Positions 9,130-18,342 of a DNA stretch of 64,000 nucleotides are shown here, piece by piece. Every line of letters starts with the position of its first letter. The first letter of the stretch is position 1. Made by a program: the position numbers and the translations under genes. The notes under the pieces are model-generated. The model did no database searches. It was not told the origin of the DNA and saw only the letters and a list, made by a program, of their open reading frames with translations. The stretch comes from Leptospiraceae bacterium (GTDB taxonomy: Bacteria; Spirochaetota; Leptospiria; Leptospirales; Leptospiraceae). The stretch covers positions 344,092 to 408,091 of the forward strand of contig JADJFV010000004.1 in NCBI GenBank assembly GCA_016708435.1, in the 5' to 3' direction.

Positions 9130-11942
9130 CCAATTCTCGGACTTACAATTCGAATTGCGCTCTTACCAAAATCTTCTCCAATGTAAAAGGTGCTAAAAAA
9201 AAGATCTAAATTTTCAATTGGGTCATTTAGATTTTTTCCAGAAACATTCAAATCTAGTTTTATTTTTCCATCATCAATTTTCTTTTGCATTTCTTTGGGT
9301 AAAAGCTCTCCTAAGTCAATGTCTCTAATCTGTAGCACTGCAGTATACTCAATCTTAGACGGATCACCATTTCCGATGTTAAATAAAATATCCTTTCCAT
9401 AAATAAATCCATTCATCGAACTAATTTTCATATTGTCAATTGTCAAATAATTTTCGATATAATCTATTCGTGCCACAAAACCAGGATTATCCGCAATAGG
9501 TTTTACAAAATCAAGTTTTGCATTTTCTAAAGAAGGATGAGTTCCTGTAATGGACTGAATAGATAGATTTGGTAGTGCATCCTGTCCATAGGTCTTTACG
9601 AAATTAGTTTTATTTCCATTCAAAAGATCTTCTGTTGTCTTGTCGTTGATGTCATGCAAGAAGGGGATATTCATCTTTAGCCCGTTGACTTCATACACCT
9701 GACAACCTTTTCCGGGGCAGGTGCTTGTCTTGTAGACAATAGAAGAATCATTCGAGCGTAGCGCACCTTTGATTAGATTGTCTTTTACATTGATGTCAAT
9801 ATCCAGGTCTCCCTTAAAAGACATTCCTTTTAGCACATAACGGAAAATATCCGATTCTAGGGTTAAATTTCCGTTTAACTCTCCAGCATATTCACCAAGA
9901 GGAGGACTTGCAGTGCGCGGCTTATAAAAATTACCCTTAAAGAGTCCTTTGAATTTATTCTGAAAAGCAGAGAGAGTAATATTGTCTATAGTAAGAGTTT
10001 CCTTTTCGTCTTTTGCAATTTCGACTATGCTCGCAATACTTAGGTCAGTCAGTTCTAGTGCCGGCAAACTTGCATTTAACCCAATATCAATTCTTTTCTT
10101 GGATTTGTCTTCTTTGTAGTTAGCGTTTCCATTTAGAGTCAATAGATTTCCTAGACTATTTCGAAGTCCCGCAATTGTTCCGCGAAGAGCAACAGGCACT
10201 GTAGGAATTAGGTGAGTGACGTTAGCGTTTACTTTCAATTTGTCGAGCTTGGCGATTGTGCCTTTTGTCATATCCAAATCTAGAACAGAATCAATACTTG
10301 CTGCGATTTCTTTGTTTTCATTTTTAACCGTTAGTGTCAGTGGTTCTACTTTTAGTGTTTCGATTTGAAATCCGCCATCGAAGTCAACTAACGTCTTTAA
10401 TTTCAATTCTATTTCGTTGATTCCAGAAAGTCCTCTTCCCAATTTATATCTCAAGCCTCGTAAACCGGCTTTGAGATCAATGTTAAGCAATGCCAGTTTC
10501 GTTCCTGTAACCTTGATAAATAAATGGGCTCGTCCCATAACGTCTGGAACAAATTTTTCAATGATAACTTTATCTAAATCTAAATTTACTTCTACTTTTT
10601 CTTGCGGAGAGACTTCTCCTTTAATCTTGAGAACGATTCCATTGTATTGTCCTTCTAGGTTGTGAATTTCCAATTTGGTAAGTATGGGCAAAAGGTTATT
10701 ATGCGAAGATATTTCTTTGGTAAGTAAATTCAAATAAGCTACAACATCTAAGTCGATGATTGGCATATTGTGAATAGCACCAAACAATTCGACAATAATG
10801 TTTTTACCATGAATTCCGCTATCTACTTTTAGATTGTCTAGTTTACCATTTACGCTTAAAGGTTTTAAACTAAAAATACCACTCAAGTTCATAGCTGGTA
10901 TAATGGGAACAGTGTCTGTTATCCGCTCTACCTTATCCAAATCTATCTTGGATTCAGTTACTTCAAAATGAACTTCTGGATTTTCTTTTAATGCATCTAG
11001 AATTTCCCCCTTGCCCACTAGGAATTTTTCGCCAGCAAAAGAAATGATTAAATCTTTTAATTCTACCTTATCGGTGTCGGGTGTGTAATTTAGATCATAA
11101 CCGATTTTAAAATTAAACGGTTGGATATTTCCCGTTTTCATTTTGATTGGGATATGCTCTGAGCCAATGTTTAAGCTAGAACTTAGCATTGGCACATCGC
11201 CTGAATTGTTATTATTTAGAAGAAGCGAAAGTTTTAAATCTGTTTGCAGCGAAGCGATATTATCCTTCATCGAGATTTGAATATCATCAGTAGGATTGAG
11301 TTGGATATTTAATTCGTCTATGATTGAAATTGCTTTTGTCGAATAAGGTAGAGTAGAAAACCGCTTTGTATTCAACAGAAAGTAAAAACTAAAATTATCA
11401 AGGAACGCATAAAAGTATTTTTCCCCTTTCTCGGCTTCTATTTCGATTTTTAAATCATGAATGAAAAAATTCAAATAAGCACTGACTGGAATTGGAAGAG
11501 ATAGTTCATTTGAACCTTCCGTTTCTTCTTTTTTCTCTTCTTCCTTTATTTCCTCACCGGGAGGAAATAAAGTCTCATAGTTCCACTTTCCATTTTTTTG
11601 CCATGCATGTATTTCTGGCTTGGTGAGAGAAATCTCTGTTAGCTTTAATCGACCTGTAAAGAGTAGCGGCAAATTGTAAGCAACCGCTAAGCGTTCTAAT
11701 TTTAAGATTGGCTTTTTGTCAAAGTCATCTCCCGATGCAATCAGTATATCATTTATGATAATTCCAAAGAAAAGAGAAAAACGTTTTACATCGAGAGAGA
11801 TAGAGCCGGTAGACGCAGAGGAAAATCCTTTCTTAATTAAAAACTCGCCCGTATACGCATTGAATACGAGCTTGTAGAGAATAATCAGTATTATCAGAAA
11901 GCGAACTAGCTTCCTTTTAAAAAAGGATTTCACGAAAAGCAT
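9126..11942 (-). CDS. AsmA-like envelope protein
   Basis: A 938-residue protein with an N-terminal membrane anchor (RFLIILIILYKLVFNAY, about residues 14-30) after a basic start. A long beta-rich body follows with repeated amphipathic strands. The N-terminal block (GSISLDVKRFSLFFGIIIND, later LTEISLTKPEIHAWQKNGKW) matches the AsmA style of large periplasmic proteins tethered to the inner membrane, which are linked to outer-membrane lipid transport or assembly. A Glu/Lys-rich linker lies near residues 128-140. Its start codon directly follows the stop of the vWA gene, so the two are co-translated. Family placement is by pattern, without alignment. Confidence 0.8.
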   Translation of the reverse strand: MLFVKSFFKRKLVRFLIILIILYKLVFNAYTGEFLIKKGFSSASTGSISLDVKRFSLFFGIIINDILIASGDDFDKKPILKLERLAVAYNLPLLFTGRLKLTEISLTKPEIHAWQKNGKWNYETLFPPGEEIKEEEKKEETEGSNELSLPIPVSAYLNFFIHDLKIEIEAEKGEKYFYAFLDNFSFYFLLNTKRFSTLPYSTKAISIIDELNIQLNPTDDIQISMKDNIASLQTDLKLSLLLNNNNSGDVPMLSSSLNIGSEHIPIKMKTGNIQPFNFKIGYDLNYTPDTDKVELKDLIISFAGEKFLVGKGEILDALKENPEVHFEVTESKIDLDKVERITDTVPIIPAMNLSGIFSLKPLSVNGKLDNLKVDSGIHGKNIIVELFGAIHNMPIIDLDVVAYLNLLTKEISSHNNLLPILTKLEIHNLEGQYNGIVLKIKGEVSPQEKVEVNLDLDKVIIEKFVPDVMGRAHLFIKVTGTKLALLNIDLKAGLRGLRYKLGRGLSGINEIELKLKTLVDFDGGFQIETLKVEPLTLTVKNENKEIAASIDSVLDLDMTKGTIAKLDKLKVNANVTHLIPTVPVALRGTIAGLRNSLGNLLTLNGNANYKEDKSKKRIDIGLNASLPALELTDLSIASIVEIAKDEKETLTIDNITLSAFQNKFKGLFKGNFYKPRTASPPLGEYAGELNGNLTLESDIFRYVLKGMSFKGDLDIDINVKDNLIKGALRSNDSSIVYKTSTCPGKGCQVYEVNGLKMNIPFLHDINDKTTEDLLNGNKTNFVKTYGQDALPNLSIQSITGTHPSLENAKLDFVKPIADNPGFVARIDYIENYLTIDNMKISSMNGFIYGKDILFNIGNGDPSKIEYTAVLQIRDIDLGELLPKEMQKKIDDGKIKLDLNVSGKNLNDPIENLDLFFSTFYIGEDFGKSAIRIVSPRIG

Positions 11943-13052
11943 TTACTTCTTCTTTTTAATTCTGTCAATAGGGGCTACTATCAATTTGCTCATCTCGTCA
12001 ATTCGCTTGATGTAACTTTCCGTTCCTTCTTTTTTAATTTTTGTGTATGCCTGGATTCTTGTGTGAATGTATTTTTCTGTTTGTGGATAGTATTTGATTA
12101 GAGTTTGCTTCTCTTCGTCTGAAAATGGACTCGACATAGGGGAGTTCAGCCTGTTAAATGCTGCTCGCAATTTGTTGTCTCTGCTTTGTTCGCATAACAG
12201 TAATTTGTCTAATTGTTTATGTAAACATAAAATCCCTTGGAAGCTTGCGATGATGTCTTTGATTGGCTTTTGGAAAATATCTTCGAGTCCTTCTTCTGAG
12301 GCTACTGTCTGGTATGTGCCTTCTGATGCGATAGCAATTTTTTTCAATTCTTCTGCTGTCTTATCGTCAACACCAAAGCCGATGACAGAAAGTTTAATAG
12401 CAAGTGTTTTGCTATTTAGCATCACTAATTTCTTTGCTTCTTCGACCGGGTCTCCATTGCAACTCTCTCCACCGTCTGTAATTAAGATTAGATTGAACTT
12501 CCCTTTTTTGTCCAAAATGGATTCTCTAAATTTTAAAAGAGAATAGGCAAGAGGCGTTCCAAGCTCTGGCTTCATATTGCTTATATGCTCTTTTAGACCT
12601 TTGCGATTAAATCTTTGAAATGGAGATTGTAATTCTGTAAAAGACTTACAGCCATTATCCTCTCCTCCTTGTTCTTCGCCTTCTGGTAATTTAGTTCCAT
12701 AAGAATAAAATCCAAGTCCTGCGGCTGTATTTGGGAATTTTTCGATTAACTTAAGAGAAACTCTTTTGGCAACTTCCATGCGTGTATCATCGCCTAGTTT
12801 TTCACCCATACTACCACTTTGATCTAGTATCATGACTAAATACTCATCTCCATAGAATCCACTGCAACCGGCTGGATCACATTCATCTTTTTTGGGATCG
12901 AGTCCTGCGTATTTTTCTAGTGCATCGCTGATTCCATCTTTGTCATCATCGGTGAGAATCTCAAGAGACTCACTGAGAAGTGGGACAAATACCAATAAGC
13001 CGACAAGTAGAAGACTCAGTAGAACTTTTAAACGAGGGTTATTTAGTTGCAT
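11943..13052 (-). CDS. vWA-domain protein with calcium-binding EF/TSP3-like motif
   Basis: A 369-residue exported protein. After a signal-like hydrophobic N-terminus (VLLSLLLVGLLVFVPLL) comes an Asp-rich motif, TDDDKDGISDALEKYAG, typical of thrombospondin-type-3/EF-like calcium sites. A von Willebrand A domain then carries a MIDAS motif DQSGSMG (about residue 77) and downstream VIGFGVDDKTAEEL. The C-terminus is basic (DRIKKKK). Such proteins usually mediate surface or periplasmic adhesion and complex assembly. Its GGAG-like ribosome site lies in the last codons of the rhomboid gene, 2 bases upstream, and its stop touches the AsmA start, so rhomboid, vWA and AsmA form one operon. Confidence 0.88.
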   Translation of the reverse strand: MQLNNPRLKVLLSLLLVGLLVFVPLLSESLEILTDDDKDGISDALEKYAGLDPKKDECDPAGCSGFYGDEYLVMILDQSGSMGEKLGDDTRMEVAKRVSLKLIEKFPNTAAGLGFYSYGTKLPEGEEQGGEDNGCKSFTELQSPFQRFNRKGLKEHISNMKPELGTPLAYSLLKFRESILDKKGKFNLILITDGGESCNGDPVEEAKKLVMLNSKTLAIKLSVIGFGVDDKTAEELKKIAIASEGTYQTVASEEGLEDIFQKPIKDIIASFQGILCLHKQLDKLLLCEQSRDNKLRAAFNRLNSPMSSPFSDEEKQTLIKYYPQTEKYIHTRIQAYTKIKKEGTESYIKRIDEMSKLIVAPIDRIKKKK

Positions 13053-13054
13053 AG

Positions 13055-13993
13055 TTAATTCTCCATTTTTGATTTTCTAAGCATACAATTTCCAAACCAT
13101 TCACATCTTAAACAAAAATCATCTTCTGTGTTATAAGTGGCAGGACTACAAATATTTGCATTAGGGATTTGATACGGTTGCAGATACTCTTCTTTATCCG
13201 CTAGGTTGTTTATTTTTTTAATGCTTTCTCTAATTTTAACATTTTGTGCAATTTGATCTTTGAAAGGTTCATTTTTAGATTCTATCGCCTTTGCAAATTC
13301 ATCCTTGGTTAGAGTAATTTTAAATACAATTTTTTGTTCTGTTCTTTTAATAACGAAGAAATAAAAACCAAATCCTACAATAGCTCCACCTAAATGTCCG
13401 AGGTTGCTAATGGGGGCAGAATAGAAAAATTCCAATAGAAATCCAATCACGAGGGAAACAAATACTGCGTTCTTAGCTCGAATAGGGAGGATAATAAGGA
13501 TTAACTCTTCTTCGGGAAATAAGAGTCCAAATACTGCAAGGAGACCAAATACTGCACCGCTTGCGCCGACTGTTGGAATTTTCATTAGCATCTCAACGTT
13601 CTCAGGAACTATGATATACTTCATGACTAACGCATTTCCCATGATAAAAATTCCACCGCCTAATTGAGCTAGAAAGTAAAGAGATAGTAACTTCGATTTT
13701 CCGATGATTGGTTCAATGTATTTGCCAAGCATATAGAAACCATACATATTCATGAGAATATGAAAAGGAATTATGTCAAAATAAGTAGAGTGTAAAAAAC
13801 CATAAGTAAAAATCTGCCAATAGCTACCGGATAAGAATAAATTTGGGGTTAGTGCAAAAAGATAAGTCATCGTCAAATTCTCACTCAACTGCATTAAAAA
13901 CACAATGCAGTTCATAAGTAAGATCAAATTCAAAGGATGAAAAATTGAATACCCAAATAGAGTGGGCGCTGTTACCGTTTTCTTTTTTGCCAT
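13055..13993 (-). CDS. Rhomboid-family intramembrane serine protease with C-terminal Cys cluster
   Basis: A 312-residue polytopic membrane protein. It shows rhomboid hallmarks in order: an N-terminal helix, HILMNMYGFYMLG, the catalytic Ser in VGASGAVFGLLA (about residue 146), and the catalytic His in LGHLGGAIVGF. Rhomboids cleave membrane helices inside the bilayer. After the last helix comes a soluble tail ending in four cysteines (CSPATYNTEDDFCLRCEW then FGNCML), spaced C-x12-C-x2-C-x5-C, which could bind zinc or an Fe-S cluster; this is unusual for the family. It is first in the operon with the vWA and AsmA-like genes. Confidence 0.9.
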   Translation of the reverse strand: MAKKKTVTAPTLFGYSIFHPLNLILLMNCIVFLMQLSENLTMTYLFALTPNLFLSGSYWQIFTYGFLHSTYFDIIPFHILMNMYGFYMLGKYIEPIIGKSKLLSLYFLAQLGGGIFIMGNALVMKYIIVPENVEMLMKIPTVGASGAVFGLLAVFGLLFPEEELILIILPIRAKNAVFVSLVIGFLLEFFYSAPISNLGHLGGAIVGFGFYFFVIKRTEQKIVFKITLTKDEFAKAIESKNEPFKDQIAQNVKIRESIKKINNLADKEEYLQPYQIPNANICSPATYNTEDDFCLRCEWFGNCMLRKSKMEN

Positions 13994-14065
13994 ATTAAGG
14001 ATTAGATTTTACAACTCTTTCATTTAGTCAAGTCATCCTATGTTTGTTTTGGGGTCAAAGAATCC

Positions 14066-14208
14066 CTAACAATTCCAATACCAGACGAAAGGCTACTTGC
14101 ACTAAAATTGTCTGACAAATGAAATTACGTCGGAAATACAATGATTATGGAATTGAGACCTTTAACTTAACAAAAGAAGAATTGATTTCTGATTTGAATA
14201 ATGCCTAA
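14066..14208 (+). pseudogene. UPF0175-type antitoxin relic
   Basis: Two pieces of an antitoxin-like protein in different frames. LTIPIPDERLLALKLSDK is read from 14066, then YNDYGIETFNLTKEELISDL is read after the ATG at 14119 and ends at the TAA at 14206-14208. The order and sense match the N- and C-terminal ends of UPF0175-family antitoxins, with the middle lost. The end overlaps the ATG of the toxin relic, as in intact pairs. I infer this from sequence style, not from a search. Confidence 0.6.
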
Positions 14209-14360
14209 AGTTATTGTAAATACATCTCCATTACAATATTTATTTCAATTAAATAAAATGGATACTTTGAATCAGGTTTATGAAAGACTTATGTGTTCAA
14301 CTTGGTTTTAGAATTTCTAAAGAAACTTACAATGACATCTTATTAATCGCTGGAGAGTAG
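14201..14360 (+). pseudogene. DUF3368 (PIN-like) toxin relic
   Basis: The ATG at 14201 opens MPKVIVNTSPLQYLFQLNKM, the typical start of DUF3368 PIN-fold proteins (first metal-binding Asp position replaced by Asn, as is common in that family). The frame closes at a TAG after 36 residues. In another frame, QLGFRISKETYNDILLIAGE followed by TAG (ending 14360) matches the expected C-terminus. The middle of the gene is therefore deleted. Together with the preceding relic this is a dead type II toxin-antitoxin module. Confidence 0.65.
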
Positions 14361-14425
14361 CTAAGGAACGAGACTCTACAAGATAAAGACATCCTTTCCT
14401 TTTACATAATACCAATCTAAAAGCC

Positions 14426-14475
14426 ACATAGAAGCGACATAGAAGCCGAATTTGGCTTCTATGTCGCTTCTATGT
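14426..14475. repeat. Perfect 22-bp inverted repeat with duplicated 11-mer arms
   Basis: Left arm 14426-14447 and right arm 14454-14475 are perfect reverse complements around a 6-base loop (gaattt). Each arm holds two near-identical 11-mers (acatagaagcg, acatagaagcc). There is no T-run after it, so it is not a standard terminator. It sits between the toxin relic and the ACT gene. Confidence 0.85.
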
Positions 14476-14585
14476 CCGAACTACTTCCGTTATACTCAAT
14501 ACGTCTCGCACAATTATTGCATATATTATCTATACAAACGTTATTCCTGATTAAGGGTAAAATTTTAAGAAAGGAAGTTTAAAAT

Positions 14586-15200
14586 ATGAGCACATTGTAT
14601 AAAAAAAATATGCAAACGATTGACTTGACCTGCACAAACAAAGGAAACTCCTCTTACCTTTTAAAGGTTACCGTTTCTCATAATGAGAAGGGGATTATTT
14701 ATAAAGTGACCTCTGTTCTTTTTGCACATGGTTGGGACATTGAAGAAGCTGTTGCGGAGACGGTAGACGGTAGACTTGTGAAGGATGTGTTTATCATTCG
14801 AAATTTGCAAGGCGAGAAGATGACAGAACAGGCTTTGCATCAAATCAAAGCGGAGTTAAATTCCCTTTTTTATGAAGGGATGTCTGTCATTGATTATCTC
14901 GAAAAATCCGGCAAAGACGTTGACTCGTATAAGCAACCTTTCAATTCTACGGTTAATCTGTTTAATCCGCCGTCGATTGATTCGACTGTATTGGATATTC
15001 GAACTCTCGATAGACCGGGGCTTCTTTATGAAATATCACAACTTCTCTATCTGATGAATGTGAATATTATTTCTTTCACTGCAAAGACAGGAAGTCGAGA
15101 GATACGCGATAGTTTTTTGTTATGCACACCAGAGCGAGATCGCCTAACGGATGAGGAATGCGAAATTCTCAAACGAAAGCTTTTGAGCGTGCTTAGTTAA
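14586..15200 (+). CDS. Tandem ACT-domain protein (GlnD C-terminus-like)
   Basis: A 204-residue soluble protein with two ACT-type modules. The first is around residues 25-75 (VSHNEKGIIYKVTSVLFAHG) and the second around 135-200 (LDRPGLLYEISQLLYLMNVN). The DRPGLLYEI motif is the classic ligand-binding turn of ACT domains, best known from the uridylyltransferase GlnD and amino-acid sensors. No catalytic domain is attached, so it is probably a small-molecule-responsive regulator. An AAAGGAAG ribosome site lies just upstream of the chosen ATG. It converges on the kinase-like gene with only 8 bases between them. Confidence 0.82.
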   Translation: MSTLYKKNMQTIDLTCTNKGNSSYLLKVTVSHNEKGIIYKVTSVLFAHGWDIEEAVAETVDGRLVKDVFIIRNLQGEKMTEQALHQIKAELNSLFYEGMSVIDYLEKSGKDVDSYKQPFNSTVNLFNPPSIDSTVLDIRTLDRPGLLYEISQLLYLMNVNIISFTAKTGSREIRDSFLLCTPERDRLTDEECEILKRKLLSVLS

Positions 15201-15208
15201 TGACGGCA

Positions 15209-16300
15209 CTACTCCTCTGGATGTTTCCCTAATTCAAACGAATTAATAAATTCATTGATTGTATTGATGTGCTCTTCTTCGGGCGATAATCCATTTTCGC
15301 CCGGATCATACAAATGCTCATCGAATACATGGAAGTCAAATATGCGAAGTTCAAATTCAGGAAGCATGATGATAATATTTTCGGAATGTAAGTCTAGGAT
15401 TAATTTTTCCTTTTGAGCCAAATACCGAGTAGCCTCTATGACTCGATGAAAGTTAAATGCAATTTTTTTCAGTTTAGAAACAGGAACATTTCCAAATTTA
15501 TGTGTATCAAAGTTTAATTTCCACTTCGGTAGAAATTTATCTTCGAGCGGATTTTGTTTTACTTTTTCGGTTAGCTTTACAAATTCTTTAAGATGCTTTC
15601 CTGGAATGAGTATTTGATTATCACAGGGGGTAATCGTAGTTTGCGGTATACCGACTGGCGTTCGTCTGCTTCTAAGTCCCATGAAAAATTTTGTCGGCAA
15701 TACTAAATCAGGAAGTAGAGTCTTTACTTTCCAGTAATGAAGTCTTTCTAGACCGAGTCGTTTGAATTTAAAATCTAGAAGTTCTTTCGAAGAATGTTTA
15801 AAGCATCTACTCTGTAGATAATTTTTTAGCTCCATCTCTTCTGGCTTTAAATACATTTCTAAGTTCTTAGAAACTTCTTTAAATAAGGAACCGAATAGTG
15901 GATCAGAGCCTAATTTCGATTTGCCTACCTTTACTACTTGGTTCCAAGGGAGTTTGTAAACGAATTTATATCCACCTCGCCCTATGAAATCATCATTTGT
16001 AATCGGCATGAAATTTTCCATAAACACACCGTTGAATTTATAAGAAATCTGAAATACATGGGTAACTGGAAATATTTTTTCATATACCTTGCGGATAATA
16101 CCTGATTTGCGTAAACTTAAATCGATTGGAAGTTCTTCTACTGGAATGGGAGTATCTGATTTAGAAGCACTAAAGGAAAGTTCCTTCTCTAATCCCTTTT
16201 CGAGTATTTCAATGAAATTCGGAAGGTTGTTAAAGTTTTTAAAAGTAAGGAAGTTTTTTACTCTTTTTCTATACGTATTAAATCTTGATTCTTCAGCCAT
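15209..16300 (-). CDS. Protein-kinase-fold protein (atypical)
   Basis: A 363-residue protein with scattered kinase-fold signs. A Gly-rich loop followed by a Lys appears in FIGRGGYKFVYKLPWNQVVK (about residues 103-124). A catalytic-loop-like LDLHSENIIIMLPE and a metal-site-like IFDFHVFDE appear near residues 302-328. This is the order found in Kdo/aminoglycoside-kinase-like and other atypical kinases. Substrate unknown. Its start overlaps the end of recQ by 8 bases, so it is expressed with recQ. Family placement is inferred from motifs only. Confidence 0.6.
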   Translation of the reverse strand: MAEESRFNTYRKRVKNFLTFKNFNNLPNFIEILEKGLEKELSFSASKSDTPIPVEELPIDLSLRKSGIIRKVYEKIFPVTHVFQISYKFNGVFMENFMPITNDDFIGRGGYKFVYKLPWNQVVKVGKSKLGSDPLFGSLFKEVSKNLEMYLKPEEMELKNYLQSRCFKHSSKELLDFKFKRLGLERLHYWKVKTLLPDLVLPTKFFMGLRSRRTPVGIPQTTITPCDNQILIPGKHLKEFVKLTEKVKQNPLEDKFLPKWKLNFDTHKFGNVPVSKLKKIAFNFHRVIEATRYLAQKEKLILDLHSENIIIMLPEFELRIFDFHVFDEHLYDPGENGLSPEEEHINTINEFINSFELGKHPEE

Positions 16301-18128
16301 ATTTTCTTATTGTCTCCAAAATTCCATCTCCGAATTTTTCTATCTTAGCGTCGCCAAGACCTTTGATATGAATTAGGTCCTGTTTGGTTTCAGGTTTTAG
16401 ATTTGCAATTCGCGTGATGACTGCATTATGCAGAACCATAAATTTTTTCCACCTATATTTTCTTGCTTCTCTATCTCTGTAATTTTTTAACGCCTTCACG
16501 AGTGCTTGGCTTGGAGTCTGAATCTTACGGACTCTTGTGCCAGACGCAATCTCGGATTCTATTTTCTCTTTTTTAGAAATCGGCGGATGAGTTGCCAAAT
16601 AAAGCTTTGGATATTTTTGCCCTGCAATTTTAATTTCTTTTGTAAAAGTTAAGTCTTCTAGTTTTGCAAGAATTGCTTCTTCTGGAATTTTAGATAGCCT
16701 TCCATGAAAAGGAGACTTGTCTACTTTCATTCTGAGTATTGCTTTTGATTTTGATCCCCGCAAAATTCCTACTAAAATCTTTTTGCCAAATACTCCCGGA
16801 TAATAAACCAATAGTTCTTTGATTGTCTTTAGTTCATCAGCGGTAAATTCGTATTTGCTCTTCTCTAATTTCTTTTGTTTTTTGTCTTCTAATTCTTCTA
16901 AGTAAGAATGCTTTGTATCTTTTGTCTTAGAGCGGCAAATATCGCATATCCCGCAGGATTCAATTACTTCGCCGAAGTAGTCACATAGAAATTTTTGCCT
17001 ACAAACGGTAGAGTAGGCGTAAGCCTTGATTGCGTCTAATAGTGTTTCTCCTCCCTTACGGTTGGATTCTTTTCGGATGATAAAACTCTGAACTGCTAAG
17101 TCTCCATTTTGAAAAAATAAAATACATCTAGAAGGCTTCCCATCTCTACCTGCACGTCCTGCTTCCTGGTAATACGATTCTACCGAAGACGGAATCTGAT
17201 AATGCAAAACCAGTCTCACGTCAGGTGCATCAAGTCCCATTCCAAATGCGTTAGTAGCTACAAGTATCTTTACTTTTCCAGATGAATAATTATTTTGTGT
17301 TTTTTCGCGCATGGAGTCGGTCTTACCTGCGTGGTATCTCGCCGCCTTATGACCATTATCCAGTAGATATTTACAAACTTCGTCTACTTTGTTCCGAGTT
17401 GCACAGTAAATGATAATTCTTCCTTTGTGATTTTTTTCTTCTTCCAATTCAAGAATTTCTAAAAGCTTTGTATCTTTTTCAGTTTCTGTTCGTAGGTATT
17501 CGATTTGAAAAGAAAGATTGGGTCGAAGAAAACTTTTTTTAATGAGTGAAGGATTGTTTAGATTGAGAGAGTTTTGTATATCCTGTAAAACTCTTGCTGT
17601 TGCAGTTGCAGTCAGTGCAATAAAAGGAGCTTTTGGGTGAATGAGGCGTAGCCGGTGAAGCTCTCTATATTCCGGTCTAAAGTCATGTCCCCACTGTGAA
17701 ACACAATGAGCTTCATCTACAGCAAAGAAATTAACCTTCATTTTCTTTAGCATCGTTGTGAAATATGAGGAAAGCGCCCGCTCTGGTGAGATATAAAGTA
17801 GTTTGATTTTTCCTGTCACTGCTCGGCTAATCGCTGTAAGCTGTTCTAGTTCATCCTGAGAGGAATTACAAAATAGAGCAGGGACACCGATTCGATTGAG
17901 AGACTCCACCTGGTCTTTCATAAGTGCAATCAGGGGAGAGATTACTATCGATACGCCTGTTTCTTTTATGCTAGCAGGAAGTTGGTAGAGTAGGGACTTT
18001 CCTCCGCCTGTCGGCATAACGGCTACTACATCTTTGCCCGAAAGCAAATCATTAATAGCCTCCCTTTGTCCATCTCGAAAGGACGATAGGCGAAATACGG
18101 ATGATAATTGTTCTTCTAGGTTTTGCAA
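16293..18128 (-). CDS. recQ: ATP-dependent DNA helicase RecQ
   Basis: A 611-residue protein, close to the 609 of E. coli RecQ. It carries the Q/Walker A region (MPTGGGKSLLYQLPA), the DEAH box with the RecQ-specific loop (VDEAHCVSQWGHDFRPEY), motif VI (YYQEAGRAGRDG), the RecQ zinc cysteines (CDYFGEVIESCGICDICR), a winged-helix region and a C-terminal HRDC domain (NAVITRIANLKPETKQDLIH). It unwinds DNA 3'-5' in recombination and fork repair. It lies 7 bases after a 53-residue ORF and overlaps the downstream kinase-like gene. Confidence 0.97.
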   Translation of the reverse strand: MQNLEEQLSSVFRLSSFRDGQREAINDLLSGKDVVAVMPTGGGKSLLYQLPASIKETGVSIVISPLIALMKDQVESLNRIGVPALFCNSSQDELEQLTAISRAVTGKIKLLYISPERALSSYFTTMLKKMKVNFFAVDEAHCVSQWGHDFRPEYRELHRLRLIHPKAPFIALTATATARVLQDIQNSLNLNNPSLIKKSFLRPNLSFQIEYLRTETEKDTKLLEILELEEEKNHKGRIIIYCATRNKVDEVCKYLLDNGHKAARYHAGKTDSMREKTQNNYSSGKVKILVATNAFGMGLDAPDVRLVLHYQIPSSVESYYQEAGRAGRDGKPSRCILFFQNGDLAVQSFIIRKESNRKGGETLLDAIKAYAYSTVCRQKFLCDYFGEVIESCGICDICRSKTKDTKHSYLEELEDKKQKKLEKSKYEFTADELKTIKELLVYYPGVFGKKILVGILRGSKSKAILRMKVDKSPFHGRLSKIPEEAILAKLEDLTFTKEIKIAGQKYPKLYLATHPPISKKEKIESEIASGTRVRKIQTPSQALVKALKNYRDREARKYRWKKFMVLHNAVITRIANLKPETKQDLIHIKGLGDAKIEKFGDGILETIRKYG

Positions 18129-18135
18129 ATGGATT

Positions 18136-18297
18136 TTATTTGGAAATGGTAATTTCTCTTTTTTTGCGTGCTTTTTGAATTAGCTTTACTGGATCGAATT
18201 CACCAATCCAATCTGAAGATACAACTAGGAAATTCTTCTTTTTACGAACGGAAGATTTTTCTTTTGATTCCTTAGATATATTTTTATTCTCATTCAT
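18136..18297 (-). CDS. Small basic protein upstream of recQ
   Basis: A 53-residue ORF starting MNENKNISKESKEKSSVRKK and ending LIQKARKKREITISK. It has a good ribosome site (GGAAG, 4 bases before the ATG) and ends 7 bases before recQ. The C-terminal half (FLVVSSDWIGEFDPVKLIQK) is less biased and could fold. No family recognised; a small DNA-binding or antitoxin-like protein is possible but unsupported. Confidence 0.5.
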   Translation of the reverse strand: MNENKNISKESKEKSSVRKKKNFLVVSSDWIGEFDPVKLIQKARKKREITISK

Positions 18298-18342
18298 AAC
18301 ACTTCCAATCTAATTACCAATTCCCAAATGTCAATGGTAATT

